Source of the DNA: Leptofilum sp050292445
GTDB taxonomy: Bacteria; Chloroflexota; Anaerolineae; Promineifilales; Promineifilaceae
Length of the DNA: 13,406 nt
Direction: 5' to 3'
Assembly (NCBI GenBank): GCA_050292445.1
Contig: JBNKLQ010000172.1
Location: 1 to 13,406, forward strand
A program made the position numbers and the translations under genes. This document shows, piece after piece, positions 1 to 7,060 of this stretch; positions within the stretch are counted from its first letter, which is position 1; each line of letters starts with the position of its first letter. The notes under the pieces are model-generated. The model searched no databases, was not told the DNA's origin, and was given only the letters and a program-made list of their open reading frames with translations.

Positions 1-627
1 CACATTGATGGCTTTTTGGAATTGCTCCAGCAGAGAATAGTTGGGAGCCTTGACGAACGCAGCCAACACTATATGTCCACCATCTCCGATGCGGTCGGCC
101 GGATGGGCCAATTGATCGACGACCTGCTGGACTTCTCCCGCATGGGCCGGAATGAGATGTCCAAAACGCCGGTCGACCTGGCCGTTCTGGTGCAGGAGGT
201 TGTTCAAGAACTTGCCCCGGAAACGCAAGACCGGGCCATCAACTGGCGCATCGCTCCCCTGCCCACCGTTAGCGGCGACCGGGCCATGCTGCGCCTGGCG
301 CTGGTTAATCTCCTCTCCAATGCCCTGAAGTTCACAAGAGGATGTGCGCCGGTTGACATCGAAATTGGTTGTCAGGTGGATGAAAAGGAAGCCATCTTCT
401 TCATCCGTGACAATGGCGTAGGCTTTGATATGGCTTATGCCGACAAGCTTTTTCGTGTTTTCCAGCGCTTACACCAGGTTGATGAATTTGAGGGCAGTGG
501 AATTGGCTTGGCCAACGTGCGTCGGATTATTAATCGGCATGGCGGGCGAACCTGGGCTGAAGGCGAAATCAATCGAGGTGCCACATTTTACTTTTCTTTA
601 CCAAGGCCCATTCAGGAGGTGCAATGA
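1..627 (+). CDS. Sensor histidine kinase, C-terminal part (5' end outside window)
   Basis: This is the dimerisation and ATP-binding end of a phytochrome-type sensor kinase, which autophosphorylates a histidine and passes the phosphate to a receiver. The frame is open to base 1 and begins HIDGF, the sequence that follows the phospho-His box in the family (LRAPLRHIDGF), so the H-box and all sensor domains lie upstream. The TTG at 16 is only an internal codon. Counting from base 1, visible features are the second HisKA helix ending LIDDLLDFSRMGR, the N-box around N103-N107 (NLLSNALKFT), the G1 box D137-NGVGFD and the G2 box from G165 (GSGIGLA). The end, GGRTWAEGE followed by GATFYFSLP, is typical of kinases paired with Rcp1-like regulators. 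The stop overlaps the next start (ATGA at 624-627), so the two are probably translationally coupled. The signal sensed cannot be told from this fragment. Confidence 0.93.
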   Translation, partial: HIDGFLELLQQRIVGSLDERSQHYMSTISDAVGRMGQLIDDLLDFSRMGRNEMSKTPVDLAVLVQEVVQELAPETQDRAINWRIAPLPTVSGDRAMLRLALVNLLSNALKFTRGCAPVDIEIGCQVDEKEAIFFIRDNGVGFDMAYADKLFRVFQRLHQVDEFEGSGIGLANVRRIINRHGGRTWAEGEINRGATFYFSLPRPIQEVQ

Positions 628-1076
628 TAGAAAAAAACAAGCGTATTCTTTTAGTCGAAGACGATCCGAAAGATATTGAACTAACCCTAGCTGCTTTGGA
701 AGAGTACAATTTGGCCAACGAAATTGTCATTGCTCGTGATGGGGTGGAGGCATTGGACTACCTCTATCGGCGAGGGAGGTTCAAAGAGCGTTCTGTCGGG
801 AATCCTGTTGTCATCTTGCTTGATCTTAAGATGCCTAAAATGGATGGTGTTCAGGTTTTACAACAAATAAAATCAGATGAGCATTTTCGATTAATTCCGG
901 TGGTTATTTTGACCTCGTCGCGTGAGTCTCGCGATTTGGCAGAGTGTTACAAACTTGGCGTTAATGCTTATGTGGTAAAACCGGTTCGTTTTACTGGATT
1001 CATTGAAGCCGTCAAAGAAATCGGGATATTTTGGGTACTGATTAACGAATCCCCACCGGATAGAAAACGAACTTAG
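624..1076 (+). CDS. Single-domain response regulator, Rcp1-like
   Basis: A 150-residue stand-alone receiver with no output domain, very probably the phosphoacceptor for the kinase just upstream. Visible landmarks are the acidic pocket E12-D13-D14 (LLVEDDPKD), phosphoacceptor D67 (ILLDLKMPKMDG), T97-S98 (VILTSSRE) and K119 (VVKPV). The conserved LGVNAYVVKP stretch and the tail GIFWVLINESPP are typical of the phytochrome-associated Rcp1 group. The ATG is preceded by AGGAGGT at 614-620 inside the end of the kinase gene, with good spacing, and overlaps the kinase stop by 4 bp. Without an effector domain it should act through protein contacts or as a phosphotransfer intermediate. The hybrid kinase 42 bp downstream is a possible partner by proximity only. 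The gene is visibly more AT-rich than the first 330 bases of the window. Confidence 0.93.
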   Translation: MIEKNKRILLVEDDPKDIELTLAALEEYNLANEIVIARDGVEALDYLYRRGRFKERSVGNPVVILLDLKMPKMDGVQVLQQIKSDEHFRLIPVVILTSSRESRDLAECYKLGVNAYVVKPVRFTGFIEAVKEIGIFWVLINESPPDRKRT

Positions 1077-1118
1077 GGTATCCCGGTTTTTTGAAGTATG
1101 TAAAAGGGAAAATGTAAG

Positions 1119-3386
1119 ATGAGCCAATTAATTCACGTTTTGCACCTGGAAGACGATGTGATAGATGCGGAACTCGTTCGGGAAAAGCTGGAAGCAGCGG
1201 GGCTTGTATGCCAGATAACCCACGTTAAAACCCGTGAAGAATATAGCACTGCGCTGCGGCAGAAAAAGCTTGACATTGTTCTGGCGGATTTCCAACTGCC
1301 AATGTACGATGGCATGTCGGCACTACGGCTGGCCCAAGAGGTTTGCCCTGACATCCCATTCATCTTTGTCTCTGGCACTATGGGCGAAGATGCGGTTATT
1401 GAGGGGCTGACTGAAGGGGCGACAGATTATGTGCTTAAGCAGAGACTTTCGCGTGTTGCACCGTCCGTCAGGCGAGCATTGTATGAGGCAGAAAACTGGC
1501 GAGCACGCAGGCGGGCAGAAGAGGAGCTGCGAAAACTTTCTCGTGCCGTTGAACAGAGTGCCAGCACGATTATTATTACGGATACGCAAGGGTATATTGA
1601 GTATGCCAATCCACGATTTACTGAGGTAACCGGCTATTCTCTGGAAGAGGCAAAGGGCCAACATACTCGCTTTTTGGGATCTGGTTATACTCCCATTGAG
1701 GAGTATGCACGGCTTTGGGAGACGATTACTTCTGGTAAAGAGTGGTATGGTGAGTTTCTAAACATTAAAAAGAGTGGCAAATTATATTGGGAATCGGCAT
1801 CTATTTCGCCGATTAGGAATGCGGATGGTGTGATTACTCACTTTCTGGCCGTAAAAGAAGATATTACAGAGCGAAAACAGGCGGAAGCGGAGCGAGATAA
1901 GTTGCTGACTCGAATCCAGCAGCAAGCCCAGGAAGTGCAGTTTATCATTGACACGGTACCTGAAGGTATCTTTTTGCTCAATGAGGATAATCATATTAGG
2001 TTAACGAACCCCATTGCTGAGAAATACCTGGATTTTTTAACTCCTGACTGGAAAGACGGCCGTCTTTCCCACTTGGGAGCACGCCCCCTGGCAGAACTGT
2101 TAACGACTCCTCCCCAAGGGCTGTGGCATGAGGTGGAGAATAACGGCCGTTATTATGAGGTAATTGCCCGCCCTGCTGAGGACAGTCCTTACCATCAGGG
2201 CTGGGTCTTTGTCTTGCATGATGTAACACAGGAACGCGAGATTCAGCGTCAGGTGCAAAGTCAGGAGCGGCTGGCGGCTGTTGGGCAATTGGCCGCTGGT
2301 ATTGCGCACGATTTCAACAATACACTGGCGGTTATAAAACTATATTCTCAAATTCTCCTGCGTTCACTCGATTTGCCTGCCCGTGATCAAGAACGGTTGC
2401 GAATTGTGGATCAGCAAACCCAGCGGGCCAGCGACTTGATCCAGCAAATTTTGGATTTTAGCAGTCAATCGTTATTGGAAAAACGGCCGTTAGACTTGCT
2501 GCCTTTCCTAAAAGAGATGGTCAAGCTCTTAGACCGAACCTTCCCGGAAAACATTCAGATTAAACTTGAGGCTGCCAAAGATGAGTTTGTCATTCAGGCT
2601 GATGCTTCCCGTATCCAACAAGTGATCTTAAATTTAGCCCTCAATGCGCGGGATGCCATGCCGCAAGGAGGCTTCCTGAAAATTGGCTTGAACGCGCTAC
2701 GGCTTACAGGCGTTGCAGTGCCTCCGGTTTCTGGCATGCCAGTTGGAACGTGGGTGCAGGTAACCATTGCTGATAGTGGCATGGGAATGGATACAGATAC
2801 ACTGATGCACATCTTTGAACCCTTCTTCACAACGAAGGAAAAAGGCAGAGGAACTGGATTGGGGCTGGCTCAGGTATACGGGATTGTACAAGGACATGAG
2901 GGTTTTATTGATGTATTAACAGAGGTGGGACAAGGAACAACTTTCTCTCTTTATTTTCCTGCTTTTGCGGTCGAGAAATATGATACACATCCATTAGTTG
3001 ACAGCGAAATGCCTTTGGGTCAGGGGCAATTAGTGCTGATCGTAGAGGATGAAGCAACAATCCGAAAGGCTCTGGCCGAGAGTTTGAAAGTTCTGAATTA
3101 TCAGGTGGTGGAAGCAAGTAACGGCCGTAAAGCCCTAACCTGTTTAGCAGAGCAAAACAATGCGGTTAATTTGATCTTGAGTGATGCTATTATGCCGGAG
3201 ATGGGAGGGGTCGATTTATTCCATAGGTTACAGCAGCGCGGTCTAGACATTCCATTTGTTATGATAACAGGACACGGGGTGAGCAATGATATTGAGAAAT
3301 TACGTGCTCTTGGATTACACGGATGGCTGACCAAACCGCCTGACCTGGTCAAGCTTAGCCAGGTGTTGCAACAGGCATTAGCATAG
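1119..3386 (+). CDS. Hybrid sensor kinase: REC-PAS-PAS-HisKA-HATPase-REC
   Basis: A 755-residue, apparently soluble kinase with receivers at both ends and no signal peptide or clear membrane segment. The N-terminal REC (about 1-125) has HLEDD and phosphoacceptor D57 (VLADFQLPMYDG). PAS1 (about 140-255) reads IIITDTQGYIEYANPRFTEVTGYS and ends DITERKQAE. PAS2 (about 268-380) reads FIIDTVPEGIFLLNEDN and ends HDVTQERE. HisKA carries H397 in GIAHDFNN, the NtrB-like H-box form. The ATPase domain has N505 (LNLALNARDAMPQGG), D552 (ADSGMGMD) and GTGLGLA from G578. The C-terminal REC (about 640-755) has D689 (ILSDAIMPEMGG) and K739. The ATG follows a modest purine-rich AAAAGGGA (1102-1109). The N-terminal receiver could accept phosphate from the upstream pair, but that is inference. 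PAS ligands cannot be predicted, and no DNA-binding domain is present. Confidence 0.93.
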   Translation: MSQLIHVLHLEDDVIDAELVREKLEAAGLVCQITHVKTREEYSTALRQKKLDIVLADFQLPMYDGMSALRLAQEVCPDIPFIFVSGTMGEDAVIEGLTEGATDYVLKQRLSRVAPSVRRALYEAENWRARRRAEEELRKLSRAVEQSASTIIITDTQGYIEYANPRFTEVTGYSLEEAKGQHTRFLGSGYTPIEEYARLWETITSGKEWYGEFLNIKKSGKLYWESASISPIRNADGVITHFLAVKEDITERKQAEAERDKLLTRIQQQAQEVQFIIDTVPEGIFLLNEDNHIRLTNPIAEKYLDFLTPDWKDGRLSHLGARPLAELLTTPPQGLWHEVENNGRYYEVIARPAEDSPYHQGWVFVLHDVTQEREIQRQVQSQERLAAVGQLAAGIAHDFNNTLAVIKLYSQILLRSLDLPARDQERLRIVDQQTQRASDLIQQILDFSSQSLLEKRPLDLLPFLKEMVKLLDRTFPENIQIKLEAAKDEFVIQADASRIQQVILNLALNARDAMPQGGFLKIGLNALRLTGVAVPPVSGMPVGTWVQVTIADSGMGMDTDTLMHIFEPFFTTKEKGRGTGLGLAQVYGIVQGHEGFIDVLTEVGQGTTFSLYFPAFAVEKYDTHPLVDSEMPLGQGQLVLIVEDEATIRKALAESLKVLNYQVVEASNGRKALTCLAEQNNAVNLILSDAIMPEMGGVDLFHRLQQRGLDIPFVMITGHGVSNDIEKLRALGLHGWLTKPPDLVKLSQVLQQALA

Positions 3387-3416
3387 CTGCGAGGGTGAGC
3401 CATTACGGAGTATGGG

Positions 3417-3424
3417 AAAGAGGA
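3417..3424 (+). promoter_or_regulatory. Ribosome binding site fixing the Lon-like start at 3431
   Basis: AAAGAGGA ends 6 nt before ATG 3431. The longer reading that begins at GTG 3395 has no comparable site and only adds the 12 residues MSHYGVWERGKA before the Met. The ATG is therefore the better start. Confidence 0.6.
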
Positions 3425-3430
3425 AAAGCA

Positions 3431-5869
3431 ATGAATCGCAAAGATAGTTTGACAGCCGCAGAGATCTATCGGCATTGCGATCCGGATCAGTTTGAATTTG
3501 AAACAACGGCCGATTTAAATGACACCATAGCCATTATCGGCCAGGATCGGGCAGTGGAGGCCATTCAATTTGGCATCAGCATGATGCAGGATGGCTATAA
3601 TTTATTTGCGCTCGGGCCGAACGGGGTGGGGAAGTACACGGCCGTTTGTCGCTATCTCGATCAGCAGGCCAAAGACAAACCAATTCCGCCGGATTGGTGT
3701 TACGTATACAATTTTGAGCAGCCACATCAGCCCAATGCTATCAGTTTGCCAGCTGGCAAAGGAAATGAACTTTGTCGGGATATGAAACATTTGTTGGAGG
3801 AGCTGTTTACCGTGTTGCCTGCTACCTTTGAGAGCGAAGAGTATCAGACACAACGACAGGCCATTCAGGAGCGATTGCAGGCCAGACAGGAGGAAGGCTT
3901 AGAGCAATTGAACAATGAGGCCCAACAAGAAAACGTGGTCTTGATTAAGACCCAGCAAGGATTGGCGATTGCTCCTCTATTAGATGGCGAAGTGATACGA
4001 CCTGAGCAGTTTCAGAAGCTATCCGATGAAGAAAGAAAGAAGCATGAGGAAACAATCGAAAAATATCAGAATAAGCTCCAGCGTTTGATGCAGCAACTGC
4101 CACAATGGAGCCGACAAAGCCGCGCGGAACTGCGCCAGCTTGATCAAGAGATGGCTACCTTCTCCGTATCCCCGCTTTTTGGCGAAGAGCTCATCAAAAA
4201 GTACGAAGCCTATCCTGAAGTAGTTGATTATCTACAAGCGGTAAAGCAAGATGTCATCCAAAATGCGGACAAGTTTTTGCAATCGGATGATTCAACTACT
4301 TCGGGGCAAAATCGGATCATGGCGGCGGTGCAGGCACGGCAGCAAATTTCACGCGACTCATCATTTTTCAACCGCTACCAGGTGAATCTGCTGGTGGACA
4401 ATAGCCAGACAACCGGTGCGCCTGTGATTTATGCCGACCACCCGACCTTCGCCAATTTAATCGGCCGTATTGAACATGAAGCCCGCATGGGTGCCCTGTT
4501 TACCGACTTTACGATGATCAAGCCGGGTAGCCTGCATCGGGCTAGTGGCGGCTACCTCATTTTAGACGCGCGCAAAGTGCTGCTGAATCCACAAAGTTGG
4601 GAGGGTCTTAAACGCGCCTTGCAATCTGGCGAGGTTAATATTGAACCGCTGGAGCATTCCTTGGGGCTGATTAGCACCACCACACTGGAGCCAGAACCAA
4701 TTCCGCTGGAAGTAAAAATTATTTTACTAGGGGAGCGACGCCTTTATTACATGCTTTATCAGCTGGACCCGGATTTTGGCGAGTTATTTAAAGTGGCGGC
4801 CGATTTTGAAGAGGATATGCTGCGTGACGAGGCAAATAACCATTATTATGCCCAATTTATCAGCTCATTGGTACAGCGTGAGGCGTTGCGGCCATTTAGC
4901 CGCCAGGCGGTGGCCAGCGTGATTGAGTTCAGTTCCCGGCTGGCGGGAGATGCCGAAAAGCTGTCTACTCACATGCAGCCAATGGCTGATTTGATGCGTG
5001 AGGCGAGCTACTGGTCCACGCAAAACGAGCATGAGGTGGTTCAGCCCACCGATGTGCAAAAAGCAGTTGACGCGCAAAAATATCGCAACGGCCGTATCCG
5101 TGAGCGAATGCAAGAAATGATTTTGCGTGACACGGTGCTGATTGATACCGAAGGCGAAGTGGTCGGCCAGATCAATGGGCTGTCGGTAATTGCCATTGGA
5201 CAGCACGCTTTTGGCCGTCCTAGCCGCATTACGGCCCGGGTGCGCCTGGGCAAGGGCGAGGTCATCGACATTGAACGCCAGGTGGAAATGGGTGGTCCAT
5301 TGCATTCCAAGGGCGTTATGATTTTGAGCGGCTTCTTGGGGGGACGGTATGCTGAGAAACGGCCGTTGTCCCTCACCGCCTCCCTGGTTTTTGAACAAAG
5401 CTACGGTGGTGTCGATGGCGACAGCGCCTCATCGGCTGAGCTGTATGCTTTGCTGTCGGCGATGGCTGATGTACCTATCAAACAATCGTATGCCGTTACT
5501 GGTTCCGTGAACCAGCGGGGACAGGTGCAGGCGATTGGCGGCGTCAACGAGAAAATCGAAGGCTTTTTTGATATTTGCCAGGCGCGCGGGCTGACGGGCG
5601 AGCAGGGTGTACTCATCCCTGCGGCTAATGTCAAAAACCTGATGCTGCGCCAGGATGTGGTCGAGGCTGTGGCCGATGGCAAGTTCCACATTTTTGCTGT
5701 GGAGACCATTGATGAGGGTATTGAGCTGTTAACAGGAATGGAAGCTGGTGTATTAGGGGAAGACGGCCGTTATCTACCAGAAACAATTAATCGACGCGTG
5801 TCCGACTACCTGGACACCCTGGCTAAAACCCAGCACAGCTTCCAAGAGAATGGAAAGGTGAAAGGTTAA
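3431..5869 (+). CDS. Lon-family ATP-dependent protease, AAA_32 (LonH/YcbZ-like) type
   Basis: An 812-residue cytoplasmic protease of MEROPS family S16. The N-terminal AAA part opens with IIGQDRAVEAIQFGI. Its Walker A is GPNGVGKYT (62-70, K68), with Tyr69 directly after the lysine where Ser or Thr is usual. A long charged helical insert, probably coiled coil, spans about 130-285. The segment PGSLHRASGGYLILDARKVL holds the Walker B position, but Ala follows the Asp (LILDAR) where other AAA proteins have Glu; this form is common in the family. The protease domain (about 560-770) has catalytic Ser665 in VDGDSASSAE and Lys708 in GGVNEKIEGF. Their 43-residue spacing equals that of E. coli Lon Ser679 and Lys722. 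No N-terminal Lon substrate-binding domain is present, which separates it from LonA. It sits 44 bp after the hybrid kinase and is probably co-transcribed. Substrates are unknown. Confidence 0.92.
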   Translation: MNRKDSLTAAEIYRHCDPDQFEFETTADLNDTIAIIGQDRAVEAIQFGISMMQDGYNLFALGPNGVGKYTAVCRYLDQQAKDKPIPPDWCYVYNFEQPHQPNAISLPAGKGNELCRDMKHLLEELFTVLPATFESEEYQTQRQAIQERLQARQEEGLEQLNNEAQQENVVLIKTQQGLAIAPLLDGEVIRPEQFQKLSDEERKKHEETIEKYQNKLQRLMQQLPQWSRQSRAELRQLDQEMATFSVSPLFGEELIKKYEAYPEVVDYLQAVKQDVIQNADKFLQSDDSTTSGQNRIMAAVQARQQISRDSSFFNRYQVNLLVDNSQTTGAPVIYADHPTFANLIGRIEHEARMGALFTDFTMIKPGSLHRASGGYLILDARKVLLNPQSWEGLKRALQSGEVNIEPLEHSLGLISTTTLEPEPIPLEVKIILLGERRLYYMLYQLDPDFGELFKVAADFEEDMLRDEANNHYYAQFISSLVQREALRPFSRQAVASVIEFSSRLAGDAEKLSTHMQPMADLMREASYWSTQNEHEVVQPTDVQKAVDAQKYRNGRIRERMQEMILRDTVLIDTEGEVVGQINGLSVIAIGQHAFGRPSRITARVRLGKGEVIDIERQVEMGGPLHSKGVMILSGFLGGRYAEKRPLSLTASLVFEQSYGGVDGDSASSAELYALLSAMADVPIKQSYAVTGSVNQRGQVQAIGGVNEKIEGFFDICQARGLTGEQGVLIPAANVKNLMLRQDVVEAVADGKFHIFAVETIDEGIELLTGMEAGVLGEDGRYLPETINRRVSDYLDTLAKTQHSFQENGKVKG

Positions 5870-5906
5870 CTTAGTTGATCGTTTCTTCCCGCGCCGATAG
5901 TTCGTT

Positions 5907-6881
5907 TTAGTGCTGGGGCAGAAGCAGCAATTTGCCTTTTGTGCGACGTCCTTCAATGTAGCGATGGGCTTCTGCGGCTTCACTTAGAGGATAGGTGCGA
6001 TCAATGCGCACCTGGATAGCATCTGAAGCAATCCAGTCGAAGAGATCATCTGTGCGATCTTCGATTTCTTCCTGGCTGGCCGTGTAATGAGCCAAACTGG
6101 GTCGGGTGAGGAAGATGGATCCTTTCTGATTCAAAATTTGGGGGTCCAAGGGTTCGACCGGACCGCTGGCTTGTCCATACAGCACCATCATCCCGCGCGG
6201 TTTTAGGCAGTCTAGCCCCTTGTGGAACGTGGCTTGCCCCACACCATCGTAAATCACGTTGACACCTTTGCCTTTGGTCAGCTCTTTGATCGCTTCGGCA
6301 AAATCTGTTTCAGTGTAACGAATGATATCGTCGGCACCATATTCTTCGGCCAGTTCGGCTTTTTCCTGAGTAGAAACCGTGCCGATGACGCGCGCCCCAC
6401 GCAGGCTGGCGATTTGCACCAGCAGTAAGCCGACGCCGCCCGCAGCGGCATGGACTAAAACAGTGTCTCCAGCCTGCACCAGGTAAGTGCTGTGGGTGAG
6501 GTAGTGGGCGGTCATGCCTTGCAACATAACGGCCGTTGCCAGTTCCATCTCCACATCTTCGGGCACAATTACCAGCCTCCAGACAGGCACAATGGCGTAT
6601 TCAGCATAGGCCCCAATGTGCATGGCGTAGGCAACCCGATCACCGGGAGAAACGGCCGTAACCCCCTCACCAACCGCATCCACCACACCGCCCCCTTCCA
6701 TGCCGGGCGTGAAGGGTAGCGCCATTCTGTATTGGCCATTGCGATGGTACGTATCAATATAATTTACGCCGGCCGCTTCAATTTTGACGCGTGCTTCACT
6801 AGGGCCAGGTTCTGGTAGGGGAATGTCTGTGTAAAATAGCGTTTCGGGATCACCCGTTTGTTGTACCTGAATTGCTTTCAC
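5907..6881 (-). CDS. NADPH:quinone oxidoreductase, QorA/zeta-crystallin type (MDR superfamily)
   Basis: A 324-residue zinc-independent member of the medium-chain dehydrogenase/reductase superfamily, close to the roughly 327 residues of E. coli QOR. It should reduce quinones or other electrophilic carbonyls with NADPH in the cytoplasm. The GroES-like half has NYIDTYHRNGQY (40-51) and PFTPGMEGGGVV (56-67). The nucleotide-binding half has HAAAGGVGLLLVQIA, with the AxxGGVG turn at 145-151. The zinc-ligand cysteines of alcohol dehydrogenases are absent. A GTG start at 6881 is chosen because a strong GAGGAGGT lies 6 nt upstream; the longer open frame to 7004 adds sequence unlike the family. The gene ends 37 bp from the convergent protease gene, with no clear terminator hairpin between them. 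ACGGCCGT occurs twice in it (6529, 6652), both read as T-A-V. The physiological substrate is not predictable. Confidence 0.93.
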   Translation of the reverse strand: MKAIQVQQTGDPETLFYTDIPLPEPGPSEARVKIEAAGVNYIDTYHRNGQYRMALPFTPGMEGGGVVDAVGEGVTAVSPGDRVAYAMHIGAYAEYAIVPVWRLVIVPEDVEMELATAVMLQGMTAHYLTHSTYLVQAGDTVLVHAAAGGVGLLLVQIASLRGARVIGTVSTQEKAELAEEYGADDIIRYTETDFAEAIKELTKGKGVNVIYDGVGQATFHKGLDCLKPRGMMVLYGQASGPVEPLDPQILNQKGSIFLTRPSLAHYTASQEEIEDRTDDLFDWIASDAIQVRIDRTYPLSEAAEAHRYIEGRRTKGKLLLLPQH

Positions 6882-7060
6882 CTGATTACCTCCTCTTTTT
6901 AAGGCCAAAGAATAAATCCTATGGGATATTGCCTTAGGGCAGCATAAGCATAGCACAAGAAGAGATTGATGACGCCCTTGATTATCTGGCAGTGTTTCCC
7001 ACACAAATGATATACTTGGCCGGATTTTGTGATGAGGAGCAACGGCCGTACACTACCATT
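6882..7060. other. Divergent intergenic region between the reductase and glycosyltransferase genes
   Basis: This stretch separates the two divergent starts and should hold both promoters, but I find no convincing -35/-10 pair on either strand. It contains the reductase RBS, one ACGGCCGT (7042-7049), and a plus-strand frame open from 6938 that runs into the glycosyltransferase and reads like coding sequence (IAQEEIDDALDYLAVF). That frame has no good start signal and may be a gene remnant. Confidence 0.5.
6888..6895 (-). promoter_or_regulatory. Strong Shine-Dalgarno for the QorA-like gene
   Basis: Minus-strand GAGGAGGT lies 6 nt before the GTG at 6881. It decides the start against the longer upstream frame, which has no such site. 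Confidence 0.75.

Noticed and set aside
1077..1118. Terminator or promoter between the response regulator and hybrid kinase
   Set aside because: Only a short T-run (1086-1092) with no stem before it, and no -35/-10 pair; the gap fits an operon spacer.
3395..3430. Longer start (GTG 3395) for the Lon-like gene
   Set aside because: There is no well-spaced RBS, and the 12 added residues look unlike the family. ATG 3431 has AAAGAGGA at the right distance.
4865..5398. 177-codon open frame on the minus strand inside the Lon-like gene
   Set aside because: It lies opposite the conserved protease domain, has no RBS or recognisable domain, and reads as a reverse-strand shadow of that gene.
6882..7004. 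N-terminal extension of the quinone reductase
   Set aside because: The extension does not resemble the family, whose N-terminus begins MKAIxV. A strong RBS precedes GTG 6881, giving the normal length.
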